This document shows positions 34,501 through 49,500 of a stretch of 64,000 nucleotides of DNA, piece by piece. The stretch's first letter is position 1. Each line of letters begins with the position of its first letter. This stretch comes from Tubulanus polymorphus (lineage: Eukaryota; Nemertea; Palaeonemertea; Tubulaniformes; Tubulanidae): contig NC_134032.1 in the NCBI RefSeq assembly GCF_964204645.1, forward strand, positions 12,456,275 through 12,520,274, written 5' to 3'. Position numbers and translations under genes: made by a program. Below the pieces are notes generated by a model. The model worked only from the letters and a program-made list of their open reading frames with translations, was not told the DNA's origin and searched no databases.

Positions 34501-37500
34501 AGAAAGGATCTTGAACACAAATCTGTCTCACGACGACTTGTGTTTCCAGTCTTCTCATCAGTAAACGTCTGCGCTTATCTTGTCAGCTTTCATCTCCTCG
34601 AGACTTCTTGCCAGTTTTCATCTTCAGTCTTGCCATTAGGTAACATCTCCTTTGGATCTTATCAGTGTTCTTCACCACATCTCTTTGCATTTAACCAAAC
34701 TTCCTGAACTTAAAAACAAAAAGCATGGCCAAAGCCAAACATGCGATAATGCAAGTATTACGATTAAGATGCGGGCAGAGGGAGGAGGGGCTCGGGGACT
34801 ATGGGTTTAGAGTGTGTAAGTTTTGAATTAATAGCTTAAGGCTTTAGAGGGTTTAAGAGAATATAGCTTAAGGCTTTAGGAACTTAAGGTTTAGGGTTTA
34901 GAGGGTGTTGGTTTAGAGGGTATTGGTTTAGGGTCTCAAGGATTTAATCTAGAGGGTTTCGGTTTAGAATCTGTCGGTTAAACATTTAGTGGATAAGGGG
35001 TTAGAGGGTTTTAAGTTAATAGGTTTAGGGTATCAAGTCTGGTTTAGGATTAAGAGGGTCTAAAGGGTAAAGTTTTAGAGACTATAAGTTTAAGGTATTA
35101 AGTAAGTAGGTTTAGGTTTTCAAGGATACGTATGGTTGGGGCTTAAGAGACTATAGGTTTACAGTCTCAGCCATTGAGAAAGGATCTTGAAAACAAATCT
35201 GTCTCACGACGACTAGTGTTTCCAGTCTTCTCATCAGTAAACATCTTCGCTTATCTTGTCAGCTTTCATCTCCTCGAGACTTCTTGCCAGTTTTCATCTT
35301 CAGTCTTGCCATTAGGTAACATCTCCTTTGGATCTTATCAGTTTTCTTCACCACATCTCTTTGCATTTAACCAAACTTCCTGAACTTAAAAACAAAAAGC
35401 ATGGCCAAAGCCAAACATGCGATAATGCAAGTATTACGGTTAAGATGCGGGCAGAGGGAGGAGGGGCTCGGGAGCTATGGGTTTAGAGTGTGTAAGTTTT
35501 GAATTAATAGCTTAAGGCTTTAGTGGGTTTAAGAGAATATAGCTTAAGGCTTTAGGAACTTAAGGTTTAGGGTTTAGAGGGTGTTGGTTTAGAGGGTATT
35601 GGTTTAGGGTCTAAAGGATTTAATCTAGAGGGTTTCGGTTTAGAATCTGTCGGTTAAACATTTAGTGGATAAGGGGTTAGAGGGTTTTTGCTTGGAAGGG
35701 ATTTAAGTTAATAGGTTTAGGATATCAAGTCTGGTTTAGGATTAAGAGGGTCTAAAGGGTAAAGTTTTAGAGACTATAGGTTTAGGGTATTAAGTAAGTA
35801 GGTTTAGGTTTGAAGGATACGTATGGTTGGGGCTTAAGAGACTATAGGTTTACAGTCTCAGCCATTGAGAAAGGATCTTGAAAACAAATCTGTCTCACAA
35901 CGACAAGTGTTTCCAGTCTTCTCATCAGTAAACATCTTCGCTTATCTTGTCAGCTTTCATCTCCTCGAGACTTCTTGCCAGTTTTCATCTTCAGTCTTGC
36001 CATTAGGTAACATCTCCTTTGGATCTTATCAGTTTTCTTCACCACATCTCTTTGCATTTAACCAAACTTCCTGATCTTAAAAACAAAAAGCATGGCCAAA
36101 GCCAAACATGCGATAATGCAAGTATTACGATTAAGATGCGGGCAGAGGGAGGAGGGGCTCAGGGGCTATGGGTTTAGAGTGTGTAAGTTTTGAATTAATA
36201 GCTTAAGGCTTTAGAGGGTTTAAGAGAATATAGCTTAAGGCTTTAGGAACTTAAGGTTTAGGGTTTAGAGGGTGTTGGTTTAGAGGGTATTGGTTTAGGG
36301 TCTCAAGGATTTAATCTAGAGGGTTTGGGTTTAGAATCTGTCGGTTAAACATTTAGTGGATAAGGGGTTAGAGGGTTTTTGCTTGGAAGGGATTTAAGTT
36401 AATAGGTTTAGGGTATCAAGTCTGGTTTAGGATTAAAAGGGTCTAAAGGGTAAAGTTTTAGAGACTATTAGTTTAAGGTATTAAGTAAGTAGGTTTAGGT
36501 TTAAAGGATACGTATGGTTGGGGCTTAAGAGACTATAGGTTTACAGTCTCAGCCATTGAGAAAGGATCTTGAAAACAAATCTGTCTCACGACGACTAGTG
36601 TTTCCAGTCTTCTCATCAGTAAACATCTTCGCTTATCTTGTCAGCTTTCATCTCCTCGAGACTTCTTGCCAGTTTTCATCTTCAGTCTTGCCATTAGGTA
36701 ACATCTCCTTTGGATCTTATCAGTTTTCTTCACCACATCTCTTTGCATTTAACCAAACTTCCTGAACTTAAAAACAAAAAGCATGGCCAAAGCCAAACAT
36801 GCGATAATGCAAGTATTACGGTTAAGATGCGGGCAGAGGGAGGAGGGGCTCGGGGGCTATGGGTTTAGAGTGTGTAAGTTTTGAATTAATAGCTTAAGGC
36901 TTTAGAGGGTTTAAGAGAATATAGCTTAAGGCTTTAGGAACTTAAGGTTTAGGGTTTAGAGGGTGTTGGTTTAGAGGGTATTGGTTTAGGGTCTAAAGGA
37001 TTTAATCTAGAGGGTTTCGGTTTAGAATCTGTCGGTTAAACATTTAGTGGATAAGGGGTTAGAGGGTTTAAGTTAATAGGTTTAGGGTATCAAGTCTGGT
37101 TTAGGATTAAGAGGGTCTAAAGGGTAAAGTTTTAGAGACTAGAAGTTTAAGGTATTAAGTAAGTAGGTTTAGGTTTTAAAGGATACGTATGGTTGGGGCT
37201 TAAGAGACTATAGGTTTACAGTCTCAGCCATTGAGAAAGGATCTTGAAAACAAATCTGTCTCACGACGACTAGTGTTTCCAGTCTTCTCATCAGTAAACA
37301 TCTTCGCCTATCTTGTCAGCTTTCATCTCCTCGAGACTTCTTGCCAGTTTTCATCTTCAGTCTTGCCATTAGGTAACATCTCCTTTGGATCTTATCAGTT
37401 TTCTTCACCACATCTCTTTGCATTTAACCAAACTTCCTGAACTTAAAAACAAAAAGCATGGCCAAAGCCAAACATGCGATAATGCAAGTATTACGGTTAA

Positions 37501-40500
37501 GATGCGGGCAGAGGGAGGAGGGGCTCGGGGGCCATGGGTTTAGAGTGTGTAAGTTTTGAATTAATAGCTTAAGGCTTTAGAGGGTTTAAGAGAATATAGC
37601 TTAAGGCTTTAGGAACTTAAGGTTTAGGGTTTAGAGGGTGTTGGTTTAGAGGGTATTGGTTTAGGGTCTAAAGGATTTAATCTAGAGGGTTTCGGTTTAG
37701 AATCTGTCGGTTAAACATTTAGTGGATAAGGGGTTAGAGGGTTTTTGCTTGGAAGGGATTTAAGTTAATAGGTTTAGGGTATCAAGTCTGGTTTAGGATT
37801 AAGAGGGTCTAAAGGGTAAAGTTTTAGAGACTATAGGTTTAAGGTATCAAGTAAGTAGGTTTAGGTTTTAAAGGATACGTATGGTTGGGGCTTAAGAGAC
37901 TATAATAGGTTTACAATCTCAGCCATTGAGAAAGGATCTTGAACACAAATCTGTCTCACGACGACTTGTGTTTCCAGTCTTCTCATCAGTAAACGTCTGC
38001 GCTTATCTTGTCAGCTTTCATCTCCTCGAGACTTCTTGCCAGTTTTCATCTTCAGTCTTGCCATTAGGTAACATCTGCTTTGGATCTTATCAGTGTTCTT
38101 CACCACATCTCTTTGCATTTAACCAAACTTCCTGAACTTAAAAACAAAAAGCATGGCCAAAGCCAAACATGCGATAATGCAAGTATTACGGTTAAGATGC
38201 GGGCAAAGGGAGGAGGGGCTCGGGGGCTATGGGTTTAGAGTGTGTAAGTTTTGAATTAATAGCTTAAGGCTTTAGAGGGTTTAAGAGAATATAGCTTAAG
38301 GCTTTAGGAACTTAAGGTTTAGGGTTTAGAGGGTGTTGGTTTAGAGGGTATTGGTTTAGGGTCTCAAGGATTTAATCTAGAGGGTTTCGGTTTAGAATCT
38401 GTCGGTTAAAAATTTAGTGCATAAGGGGTTAGAGGGTTTTAAGTTAATAGGTTTAGGGTATCAAGTCTGGTTTAGGATTAAGAGGGTCTAAAGGGTAAAG
38501 TTTTAGAGACTATAAGTTTAAGGTATTAAGTAAGTAGGTTTAGGTTTTAAAGGATACATATGGTTGAGGCTTAAGAGACTATAGGTTTACAGTCTCAGCC
38601 ATTGAGAAAGGATCTTGAAAACAAATCTGTCTCACGATGACTAGTGTTTCCAGTCTTCTCATCAGTAAACATCTTCGCTTATCTTGTCAGCTTTCATCTC
38701 CTCGAGACTTCTTGCCAGTTTTCATCTTCAGTCTTGCCATTAGGTAACATCTCCTTTGGATCTTATCAGTTTTCTTCACCACATCTCTTTGCATTTAACC
38801 AAACTTCCTGAACTTAAAAACAAAAAGCATGGCCAAAGCCAAACATGCGATAATGCAAGTATTACGGTTAAGATGCGGGCAGAGGGAGGAGGGGCTCGGG
38901 GGCTATGGGTTTAGAGTGTGTAAGTTTTGAATTAATAGCTTAAGGCTTTAGAGGGTTTAAGAGAATATAGCTTAAGGCTTTAGGAACTTAAGGTTTAGGG
39001 TTTAGAGGGTGTTGGTTTAGAGGGTATTGGTTTAGGGTCTAAAGGATTTAATCTAGAGGGTTTCGGTTTAGAATCTGTCGGTTAAACATTTAGTGGATAA
39101 GGGGTTAGAGGGTTTAAGTTAATAGGTTTAGGGTATCAAGTCTGGTTTAGGATTAAGAGGGTCTAAAGGGTCAAGTTTTAGAGACTAGAAGTTTAAGGTA
39201 TTAAGTAAGTAGGTTTAGGTTTTAAAGGATACGTATGGTTGGGGCTTAAGAGACTATAGGTTTACAGTCTCAGCCATTGAGAAAGGATCTTGAAAACAAA
39301 TCTGTCTCACGACGACTAGTGTTTCCAGTCTTCTCATCAGTAAACATCTTCGCTTATCTTGTCAGCTTTCATCTCCTCGAGACTTCTTGCCAGTTTTCAT
39401 CTTCAGTCTTGCCATTAGGTAACATCTCCTTTGGATCTTATCAGTTTTCTTCACCACATCTCTTTGCATTTAACCAAACTTCCTGAACTTAAAAACAAAA
39501 AGCATGGCCAAAGCCAAACATGCGATAATGCAAGTATTACGGTTAAGATGCGAACAGAGGGAGGAGGGGCTCGGGGGCTATGGGTTTAGAGTGTGTAAGT
39601 TTTGAATTAATAGCTTAAGGCTTTAGAGGGTTTAAGAGAATATAGCTTAAGGCTTTAGGAACTTAAGGTTTAGGGTTTAGAGGGTGTTGGTTTAGAGGGT
39701 ATTGGTTTAGGGTCTCAAGGATTTAATCTAGAGGGTTTCGGTTTAGAATCTGTCGGTTAAACATTTAGTGGATAAGGGGTTAGAGGGTTTTGCTTGGAAG
39801 GGATTTAAGTTAATAGGTTTAGGGTATCAAGTCTGGTTTAGGGTTCAGAGGGTCTAAAGGGTAAAGTTTTAGAGACTATAGGTTTAAGGTATTAAGTAAG
39901 TAGGTTTAGGTTTTAAAGGATACGTATGGTTGGGGCTTAAGAGACTATAGGTTTACAGTCTCAGCCATTGAGAAAGGATCTTGAAAACAAATCTGTCTCA
40001 CGACGACTAGTGTTTCCAGTCTTCTCATCAGTAAACATCTTCGCTTATCTTGTCAGCTTTCATCTCCTCGAGACTTCTTGCCAGTTTTCATCTTCAGTCT
40101 TGCCATTAGGTAACATCTCCTTTGGATCTTATCAGTTTTCTTCACCACATCTCTTTGCATTTAACCAAACTTCCTGAACTTAAAAACAAAAAGCATGGCC
40201 AAAGCCAAACATGCGATAATGCAAGTATTACGGTTAAGATGCGGGCAGAGGGAGGAGGGGCTCGGGGGCTATGGCTTTAGAGTGTGTAAGTTTTGAATTA
40301 ATAGCTTAAGGCTTTAGTGGGTTTAAGAGAATATAGCTTAAGGCTTTAGGAACTTAAGGTTTAGGGTTTAGAGGGTGTTGGTTTAGAGGGTGTTGGTTTA
40401 GAGGGTATTGGTTTAGGGTCTCAAGGATTTAATCTAGAGGGTTTCGGTTTAGAATCTGTCGGTTAAACATTTAGTGGATAAGGGGTTAGAGGGTTTTTAC

Positions 40501-43500
40501 TTTGAAGGATTTAAGTTAATAGGTTTAGGGTATCAAGTCTGGTTTAGGATTAATAGGGTCTAAAGGGTAAAGTTTTAGAGACTATAGGTTTAAGGTATTA
40601 AGTAAGTAGGTTTAGGTTTAAAGGATACGTATGGTTGGGGCTTAAGAGACCATAGGTTTACAGTCTCAGCCATTGAGAAAGGATCTTGAACACAAATCTG
40701 TCTCACGACGACTTGTGTTTCCAGTCTTCTCATCAGTAAACGTCTGCGCTTATCTTGTCAGCTTTCATCTCCTCGAGACTTCTTGCCAGTTTTCATCTTC
40801 AGTCTTGCCATTAGGTAACATCTCCTTTGGATCTTATCAGTGTTCTTCACCACATCTCTTTGCATTTAACCAAACTTCCTGAACTTAAAAACAAAAAGCA
40901 TGGCCAAAGCCAAACATGCGATAATGCAAGTATTACGATTAAGATGCGGGCAGAGGGAGGAGGGGCTCGGGGGCTATGGGTTTAGAGTGTGTAAGTTTTG
41001 AATTAATAGCTTAAGGCTTTAGAGGGTTTAAGAGAATATAGCTTAAGGCTTTAGGAACTTAAGGTTTAGGGTTTAGAGGGTGTTGGTTTAGAGGGTATTG
41101 GTTTAGGGTCTCAAGGATTTAATCTAGAGGGTTTCGGTTTAGAATCTGTCGGTTAAACATTTAGTGAATAAGGGGTTAGAGGGTTTTAAGTTAATAGGTT
41201 TAGGGTATCAAGTCTGGTTTAGGATTAAGAGGGTCTAAAGGGTAAAGTTTTAGAGACTATAAGTTTAAGGTATTAAGTAAGTAGGTTTAGGTTTTCAAGG
41301 ATACGTATGGTTGGGGCTTAAGAGACTATAGGTTTACAGTCTCAGCCATTGAGAAAGGATCTTGAAAACAAATCTGTCTCACGACGACTAGTGTTTCCAG
41401 TCTTCTCATCAGTAAACATCTTCGCTTATCTTGTCAGCTTTCATCTCCTCGAGACTTCTTGCCAGTTTTCATCTTCAGTCTTGCCATTAGGTAACATCTC
41501 CTTTGGATCTTATCAGTTTTCTTCACCACATCTCTTTGCATTTAACCAAACTTCCTGAACTTAAAAACAAAAAGCATGGCCAAAGCCAAACATGCGATAA
41601 TGCAAGTATTACGGTTAAGATGCGGGCAGAGGGAGGAGGGGCTCGGGGGCCATGGGTTTAGAGTGTGTAAGTTTTGAATTAATAGCTTAAGGCTTTAGAG
41701 GATTTAAGAGAATATAGCTTAAGGCTTTAGGAACTTAAGGTTTAGGGTTTAGAGGGTGTTGGTTTAGAGGGTATTGGTTTAGGGTCTAAAGGATTTAATC
41801 TAGAGGGTTTCGGTTTAGAATCTGTCGGTTAAACATTTAGTGGATAAGGGGTTAGAGGGTTTTTGCTTAGAAGGGATTTAAGTTAATAGGTTTAGGGTAT
41901 CAAGTCTGGTTTAGGATTAAGAGGGTCTAAAGGGTAAAGTTTTAGAGACTATAGGCTTAAGGTATTAAGTTAGTAGGTTTAGGTTTAAAGGATACGTATG
42001 GTTGGGGCTAAAGAGACTATAGGTTTACAGTCTCAGCCATTGAGAAAGGATCTTGAAAACAAATCTGTCTCACAACGACAAGTGTTTCCAGTCTTCTCAT
42101 CAGTAATCGTCTGCGCTTATCTTGTCAGCTTTCATCTCCTCGAGACTTCTTGCCAGTTTTCATCTTCAGTCTTGCCATTAGGTAACATCTCCTTTGGATC
42201 TCATCAGTTTTCTTCACCACATCTCTTTGCATTTAACCAAACTTCCTGAACTTAAAAACAAAAAGCATGGCCAAAGCCAAACATGCGATAATGCAAGTAT
42301 TACGATTAAGATGCGGGCAGAGGGAGGAGGGGCTCGGGGGCTATGGGTTTAGAGTGTGTAAGTTTTGAATTAATAGCTTAAGGCTTTAGAGGGTTTAAGA
42401 GAATATAGCTTAAGGCTTTAGGAACTTAAGGTTTAGGGTTTAGAGGGTGTTGGTTTAGAGGGTATTGGTTTAGGGTCTAAAGGATTTAATCTAGAGGGTT
42501 TCGGTTTAGAATCTGTCGGTTAAACATTTAGTGGATAAGGGGTTAGAGGGTTTAAGTTAATAGGTTTAGGGTATCAAGTCTGGTTTAGGATTAAGAGGGT
42601 CTAAAGGGTAAAGTTTTAGAGACTAGAAGTTTAAGGTATTAAGTAAGTAGGTTTAGGTTTTAAAGGATACGTATGGTTGGGGCTTAAGAGACTATAGGTT
42701 TACAGTCTCAGCCATTGAGAAAGGATCTTGAAAACAAATCTGTCTCACGACGACTAGTGTTTCCAGTCTTCTCATCAGTAAACATCTTCGCTTATCTTGT
42801 CAGCTTTCATCTCCTCGAGACTTCTTGCCAGTTTTCATCTTCAGTCTTGCCATTAGGTAACATCTCCTTTGGATCTTATCAGTTTTCTTCACCACATCTC
42901 TTTGCATTTAACCAAACTTCCTGAACTTAAAAACAAAAAGCATGGCCAAAGCCAAACATGCGATAATGCAAGTATTACGGTTAAGATGCGGGCAGAGGGA
43001 GGAGGGGCTCGGGGGCCATGGGTTTAGAGTGTGTAAGTTTTGAATTAATAGCTTAAGGCTTTAGAGGGTTTAAGAGAATATAGCTTAAGGCTTTAGGAAC
43101 TTAAGGTTTAGGGTTTAGAGGGTGTTGGTTTAGAGGGTATTGGTTTAGGGTCTAAAGGATTTAATCTAGAGGGTTTCGGTTTAGAATCTGTCGGTTAAAC
43201 ATTTAGTGGATAAGGGGTTAGAGGGTTTTTGCTTGGAAGGGATTTAAGTTAATAGGTTTAGGGTATCAAGTCTGGTTTAGGATTAAGAGGGTCTAAAGGG
43301 TAAAGTTTTAGAGACTATAGGTTTAAGGTATCAAGTAAGTAGGTTTAGGTTTTAAAGGATACGTATGGTTGGGGCTTAAGAGACTATAATAGGTTTACAA
43401 TCTCAGCCATTGAGAAAGGATCTTGAACACAAATCTGTCTCACGACGACTTGTGTTTCCAGTCTTCTCATCAGTAAACGTCTGCGCTTATCTTGTCAGCT

Positions 43501-46500
43501 TTCATCTCCTCGAGACTTCTTGCCAGTTTTCATCTTCAGTCTTGCCATTAGGTAACATCTGCTTTGGATCTTATCAGTGTTCTTCACCACATCTCTTTGC
43601 ATTTAACCAAACTTCCTGAACTTAAAAACAAAAAGCATGGCCAAAGCCAAACATGCGATAATGCAAGTATTACGATTAAGATGCGGGCAGAGGGAGGAGG
43701 GGCTCGGGGGCTATGGGTTTAGAGTGTGTAAGTTTTGAATTAATAGCTTAAGGCTTTAGAGGGTTTAAGAGAATATAGCTTAAGGCTTTAGGAACTTAAG
43801 GTTTAGGGTTTAGAGGGTGTTGGTTTAGAGGGTATTGGTTTAGGGTCTCAAAGATTTAATCTAGAGGGTTTCGGTTTAGAATCTGTCGGTTAAACATTTA
43901 GTGGATAAGGGGTTAGAGGGTTTTAAGTTAATAGGTTTAGGGTATCAAGTCTGGTTTAGGATTAAGAGGGTCTAAAGGGTAAAGTTTTAGAGACTATAAG
44001 TTTAAGGTATTAAGTAAGTAGGTTTAGGTTTTAAAGGATACGTATGGTTGAGGCTTAAGAGACTATAGGTTTACAGTCTCAGCCATTGAGAAAGGATCTT
44101 GAAAACAAATCTGTCTCACGATGACTAGTGTTTCCAGTCTTCTCATCAGTAAACATCTTCGCTTATCTTGTCAGCTTTCATCTCCTCGAGACTTCTTGCC
44201 AGTTTTCATCTTCAGTCTTGCCATTAGGTAACATCTCCTTTGGATCTTATCAGTTTTCTTCACCACATCTCTTTGCATTTAACCAAACTTCCTGAACTTA
44301 AAAACAAAAAGCATGGCCAAAGCCAAACATGCGATAATGCAAGTATTACGGTTAAGATGCGGGCAGAGGGAGGAGGGGCTCGGGGGCTATGGGTTTAGAG
44401 TGTGTAAGTTTTGAATTAATAGCTTAAGGCTTTAGAGGGTTTAAGAGAATATAGCTTAAGGCTTTAGGAACTTAAGGTTTAGGGTTTAGAGGGTGTTGGT
44501 TTAGAGGGTATTGGTTTAGGGTCTAAAGGATTTAATCTAGAGGGTTTCGGTTTAGAATCTGTCGGTTAAACATTTAGTGGATAAGGGGTTAGAGGGTTTT
44601 TGCTTGGAAGGGATTTAAGTTAATAGGTTTAGGGTATCAAGTCTGGTTTAGGATTAAGAGGGTCTAAAGGGTAAAGTTTTAGAGACTATAGGCTTAAGGT
44701 ATTAAGTAAGTAGGTTTAGGTTTTTAAGGATACGTATGGTTGGGGCTTAAGAGACTATAGGTTTACAGTCTCAGCCATTGAGAAAGGATCTTGAAAACAA
44801 ATCTGTCTCACGACGACTAGTGTTTCCAGTCTTCTCATCAGTAAACATCTTCGCTTATCTTGTCAGCTTTCATCTCCTCGAGACTTCTTGCCAGTTTTCA
44901 TCTTCAGTCTTGCCATTAGGTAACATCTCCTTTGGATCTTATCAGTTTTCTTCACCACATCTCTTTGCATTTAACCAAACTTCCTGAACTTAAAAACAAA
45001 AAGCATGGCCAAAGCCAAACATGCGATAATGCAAGTATTACGGTTAAGATGCGGGCAGAGGGAGGAGGGGCTCGGGGGCTATGGGTTTAGAGTGTGTAAG
45101 TTTTGAATTAATAGCTTAAGGCTTTAGAGGGTTTAAGAGAATATAGCTTAAGGCTTTAGGAACTTAAGGTTTAGGGTTTAGAGGGTGTTGGTTTAGAGGG
45201 TATTGGTTTAGGGTCTAAAGGATTTAATCTAGAGGGTTTCGGTTTAGAATCTGTCGGTTAAACATTTAGTGGATAAGGGGTTAGAGGGTTTTTGCTTGGA
45301 AGGGATTTAAGTTAATAGGTTTAGGGTATCAAGTCTGGTTTAGGATTAAAAGGGTCTAAAGGGTAAAGTTTTAGAGACTATAAGTTTAAGGTATTAAGTA
45401 AGTAGGTTTAGGTTTTAAAGGATACGTATGGTTGGGGCTTAAGAGACTATAGGTTTACAGTCTCAGCCATTGAGAAAGGATCTTGAAAACAAATCTGTCT
45501 CACGACGACTAGTGTTTCCAGTCTTCTCATCAGTAAACATCTTCGCTTATCTTGTCAGCTTTCATCTCCTCGAGACTTCTTGCCAGTTTTCATCTTCAGT
45601 CTTGCCATTAGGTAACATCTCCTTTGGATCTTATCAGTTTTCTTCACCACATCTCTTTGCATTTAACCAAACTTCCTGAACTTAAAAACAAAAAGCATGG
45701 CCAAAGCCAAACATGCGATAATGCAAGTATTACGGTTAAGATGCGGGCAGAGGGAGGAGGGGCTCGGGGGCTATGGGTTTAGAGTGTGTAAGTTTTGAAT
45801 TAATAGCTTAAGGCTTTAGAGGGTTTAAGAGAATATAGCTTAAGGCTTTAGGAACTTAAGGTTTAGGGTTTAGAGGGTGTTGGTTTAGAGGGTATTGGTT
45901 TAGGGTCTAAAGGATTTAATCTAGAGGGTTTCGGTTTAGAATCTGTCGGTTAAACATTTAGTGGATAAGGGGTTAGAGGGTTTTAAGTTAATAGGTTTAG
46001 GGTATCAAGTCTGGTTTAGGATTAAGAGGGTCTAAAGGGTAAAGTTTTAGAGACTATAGGCTTAAGGTATTAAGTTAGTAGGTTTAGGTTTAAAGGATAT
46101 GTATGGTTGGGGCTTAAGAGACTATAAGTTTACAGTCTCGGCCATTGAGAAAGGATCTTGAAAACAAATCTGTCTGACGACGACTTGTGTTTCCAGTCTT
46201 CTCATCAGTAATCGTCTGCGCTTATCTTGTCAGCTTTCATCTCCTCGAGACTTCTTGCCAGTTTTCATCTTCAGTCTTGCCATTAGGTAACATCTCCTTT
46301 GGATCTCATCAGTTTTCTTCACCACATCTCTTTGCATTTAACCAAACTTCCTGAACTTAAAAACAAAAAGCATGGCCAAAGCCAAACATGCGATAATGCA
46401 AGTATTACGATTAAGATGCGGGCAGAGGGAGGAGGGGCTCGGGGGCTATGGGTTTAGAGTGTGTAAGTTTTGAATTAATAGCTTAAGGCTTTAGAGGGTT

Positions 46501-49500
46501 TAAGAGAATATAGCTTAAGGCTTTAGGAACTTAAGGTTTAGGGTTTAGAGGGTGTTGGTTTAGAGGGTATTGGTTTAGGGTCTCAAGGATTTAATCTAGA
46601 GGGTTTGGGTTTAGAATCTGTCGGTTAAACATTTAGTGGATAAGGGGTTAGAGGGTTTTGCTTGGAAGGGATTTAAGTTAATAGGTTTAGGGTATCAAGT
46701 CTGGTTTAGGGTTCAGAGGGTCTAAAGGGTAAAGTTTTAGAGACTATAGGTTTAAGGTATTAAGTAAGTAGGTTTAGGTTTTAAAGGATACGTATGGTTG
46801 GGGCTTAAGAGACTATAGGTTTACAGTCTCAGCCATTGAGAAAGGATCTTGAAAACAAATCTGTCTCACAACGACAAGTGTTTCCAGTCTTCTCATCAGT
46901 AAACATCTTCGCTTATCTTGTCAGCTTTCATCTCCTCGAGACTTCTTGCCAGTTTTCATCTTCAGTCTTGCCATTAGGTAACATCTCCTTTGGATCTTAT
47001 CAGTTTTCTTCACCACATCTCTTTGCATTTAACCAAACTTCCTGAACTTAAAAACAAAAAGCATGGCCAAAGCCAAACATGCGATAATGCAAGTATTACG
47101 GTTAAGATGCGGGCAGAGGGAGGAGGGGCTCGGGGGCTATGGGTTTAGAGTGTGTAAGTTTTGAATTAATAGCTTAAGGCTTTAGTGGGTTTAAGAGAAT
47201 ATAGCTTAAGGCTTTAGGAACTTAAGGTTTAGGGTTTAGAGGGTGTTGGTTTAGAGGGTATTGGTTTAGGGTCTCAAGGATTTAATCTAGAGGGTTTCGG
47301 TTTAGAATCTGTCGGTTAAACATTTAGTGGATAAGGGGTTAGAGGGTTTTTACTTTGAAGGGATTTAAGTTAATAGGTTTAGGGTATCAAGTCTGGTTTA
47401 GGATTAAGAGGGTCTAAAGGGTAAAGTTTTAGAGACTATAGGCTTAAGGTATTAAGTTAGTAGGTTTAGGTTTAAAGGATACGTATGGTTGGGGCTTAAG
47501 AGACTATAGGTTTACAGTCTCAGCCATTGAGAAAGGATCTTGAAAACAAATCTGTCTCACAACGACAAGTGTTTCCAGTCTTCTCATCAGTAATCGTCTG
47601 CGCTTATCTTGTCAGCTTTCATCTCCTCGAGACTTCTTGCCAGTTTTCATCTTCAGTCTTGCCATTAGGTAACATCTCCTTTGGATCTTATCAGTGTTCT
47701 TCACCACATCTCTTTGCATTTAACCAAACTTCCTGAACTTAAAAACAAAAAGCATGGCCAAAGCCAAACATGCGATAATGCAAGTATTACGATTAAGATG
47801 CGGGCAGAGGGAGGAGGGGCTCGGGGGCTATGGGTTTAGAGTGTGTAAGTTTTGAATTAATAGCTTAAGGCTTTAGAGGGTTTAAGAGAATATAGCTTAA
47901 GGCTTTAGGAACTTAAGGTTTAGGGTTTAGAGGGTGTTGGTTTAGAGGGTATTGGTTTAGGGTCTAAAGGATTTAATCTAGAGGGTTTCGGTTTAGAATC
48001 TGTCGGTTAAACATTTAGTGGATAAGGGGTTAGAGGGTTTAAGTTAATAGGTTTAGGGTATCAAGTCTGGTTTAGGATTAAGAGGGTCTAAAGGGTAAAG
48101 TTTTAGAGACTAGAAGTTTAAGGTATTAAGTAAGTAGGTTTAGGTTTTAAAGGATACGTATGGTTGGGGCTTAAGAGACTATAGGTTTACAGTCTCAGCC
48201 ATTGAGAAAGGATCTTGAAAACAAATCTGTCTCACGACGACTAGTGTTTCCAGTCTTCTCATCAGTAAACATCTTCGCTTATCTTGTCAGCTTTCATCTC
48301 CTCGAGACTTCTTGCCAGTTTTCATCTTCAGTCTTGCCATTAGGTAACATCTCCTTTGGATCTAATCAGTTTTCTTCACCACATCTCTTTGCATTTAACC
48401 AAACTTCCTGAACTTAAAAACAAAAAGCATGGCCAAAGCCAAACATGCGATAATGCAAGTATTACGGTTAAGATGCGGGCAGAGGGAGGAGGGGCTCGGG
48501 GGCCATGGGTTTAGAGTGTGTAAGTTTTGAATTAATAGCTTAAGGCTTTAGAGGGTTTAAGAGAATATAGCTTAAGGCTTTAGGAACTTAAGGTTTAGGG
48601 TTTAGAGGGTGTTGGTTTAGAGGGTATTGGTTTAGGGTCTAAAGGATTTAATCTAGAGGGTTTCGGTTTAGAATCTGTCGGTTAAACATTTAGTGGATAA
48701 GGGGTTAGAGGGTTTTTGCTTGGAAGGGATTTAAGTTAATAGGTTTAGGGTATCAAGTCTGGTTTAGGATTAAGAGGGTCTAAAGGGTAAAGTTTTAGAG
48801 ACTATAGGTTTAAGGTATCAAGTAAGTAGGTTTAGGTTTTAAAGGATACGTATGGTTGGGGCTTAAGAGACTATAATAGGTTTACAATCTCAGCCATTGA
48901 GAAAGGATCTTGAACACAAATCTGTCTCACGACGACTTGTGTTTCCAGTCTTCTCATCAGTAAACGTCTGCGCTTATCTTGTCAGCTTTCATCTCCTCGA
49001 GACTTCTTGCCAGTTTTCATCTTCAGTCTTGCCATTAGGTAACATCTGCTTTGGATCTTATCAGTGTTCTTCACCACATCTCTTTGCATTTAACCAAACT
49101 TCCTGAACTTAAAAACAAAAAGCATGGCCAAAGCCAAACATGCGATAATGCAAGTATTACGATTAAGATGCGGGCAGAGGGAGGAGGGGCTCGGGGGCTA
49201 TGGGTTTAGAGTGTGTAAGTTTTGAATTAATAGCTTAAGGCTTTAGAGGGTTTAAGAGAATATAGCTTAAGGCTTTAGGAACTTAAGGTTTAGGGTTTAG
49301 AGGGTGTTGGTTTAGAGGGTATTGGTTTAGGGTCTCAAGGATTTAATCTAGAGGGTTTCGGTTTAGAATCTGTCGGTTAAACATTTAGTGAATAAGGGGT
49401 TAGAGGGTTTTAAGTTAATAGGTTTAGGGTATCAAGTCTGGTTTAGGATTAAGAGGGTCTAAAGGGTAAAGTTTTAGAGACTATAAGTTTAAGGTATTAA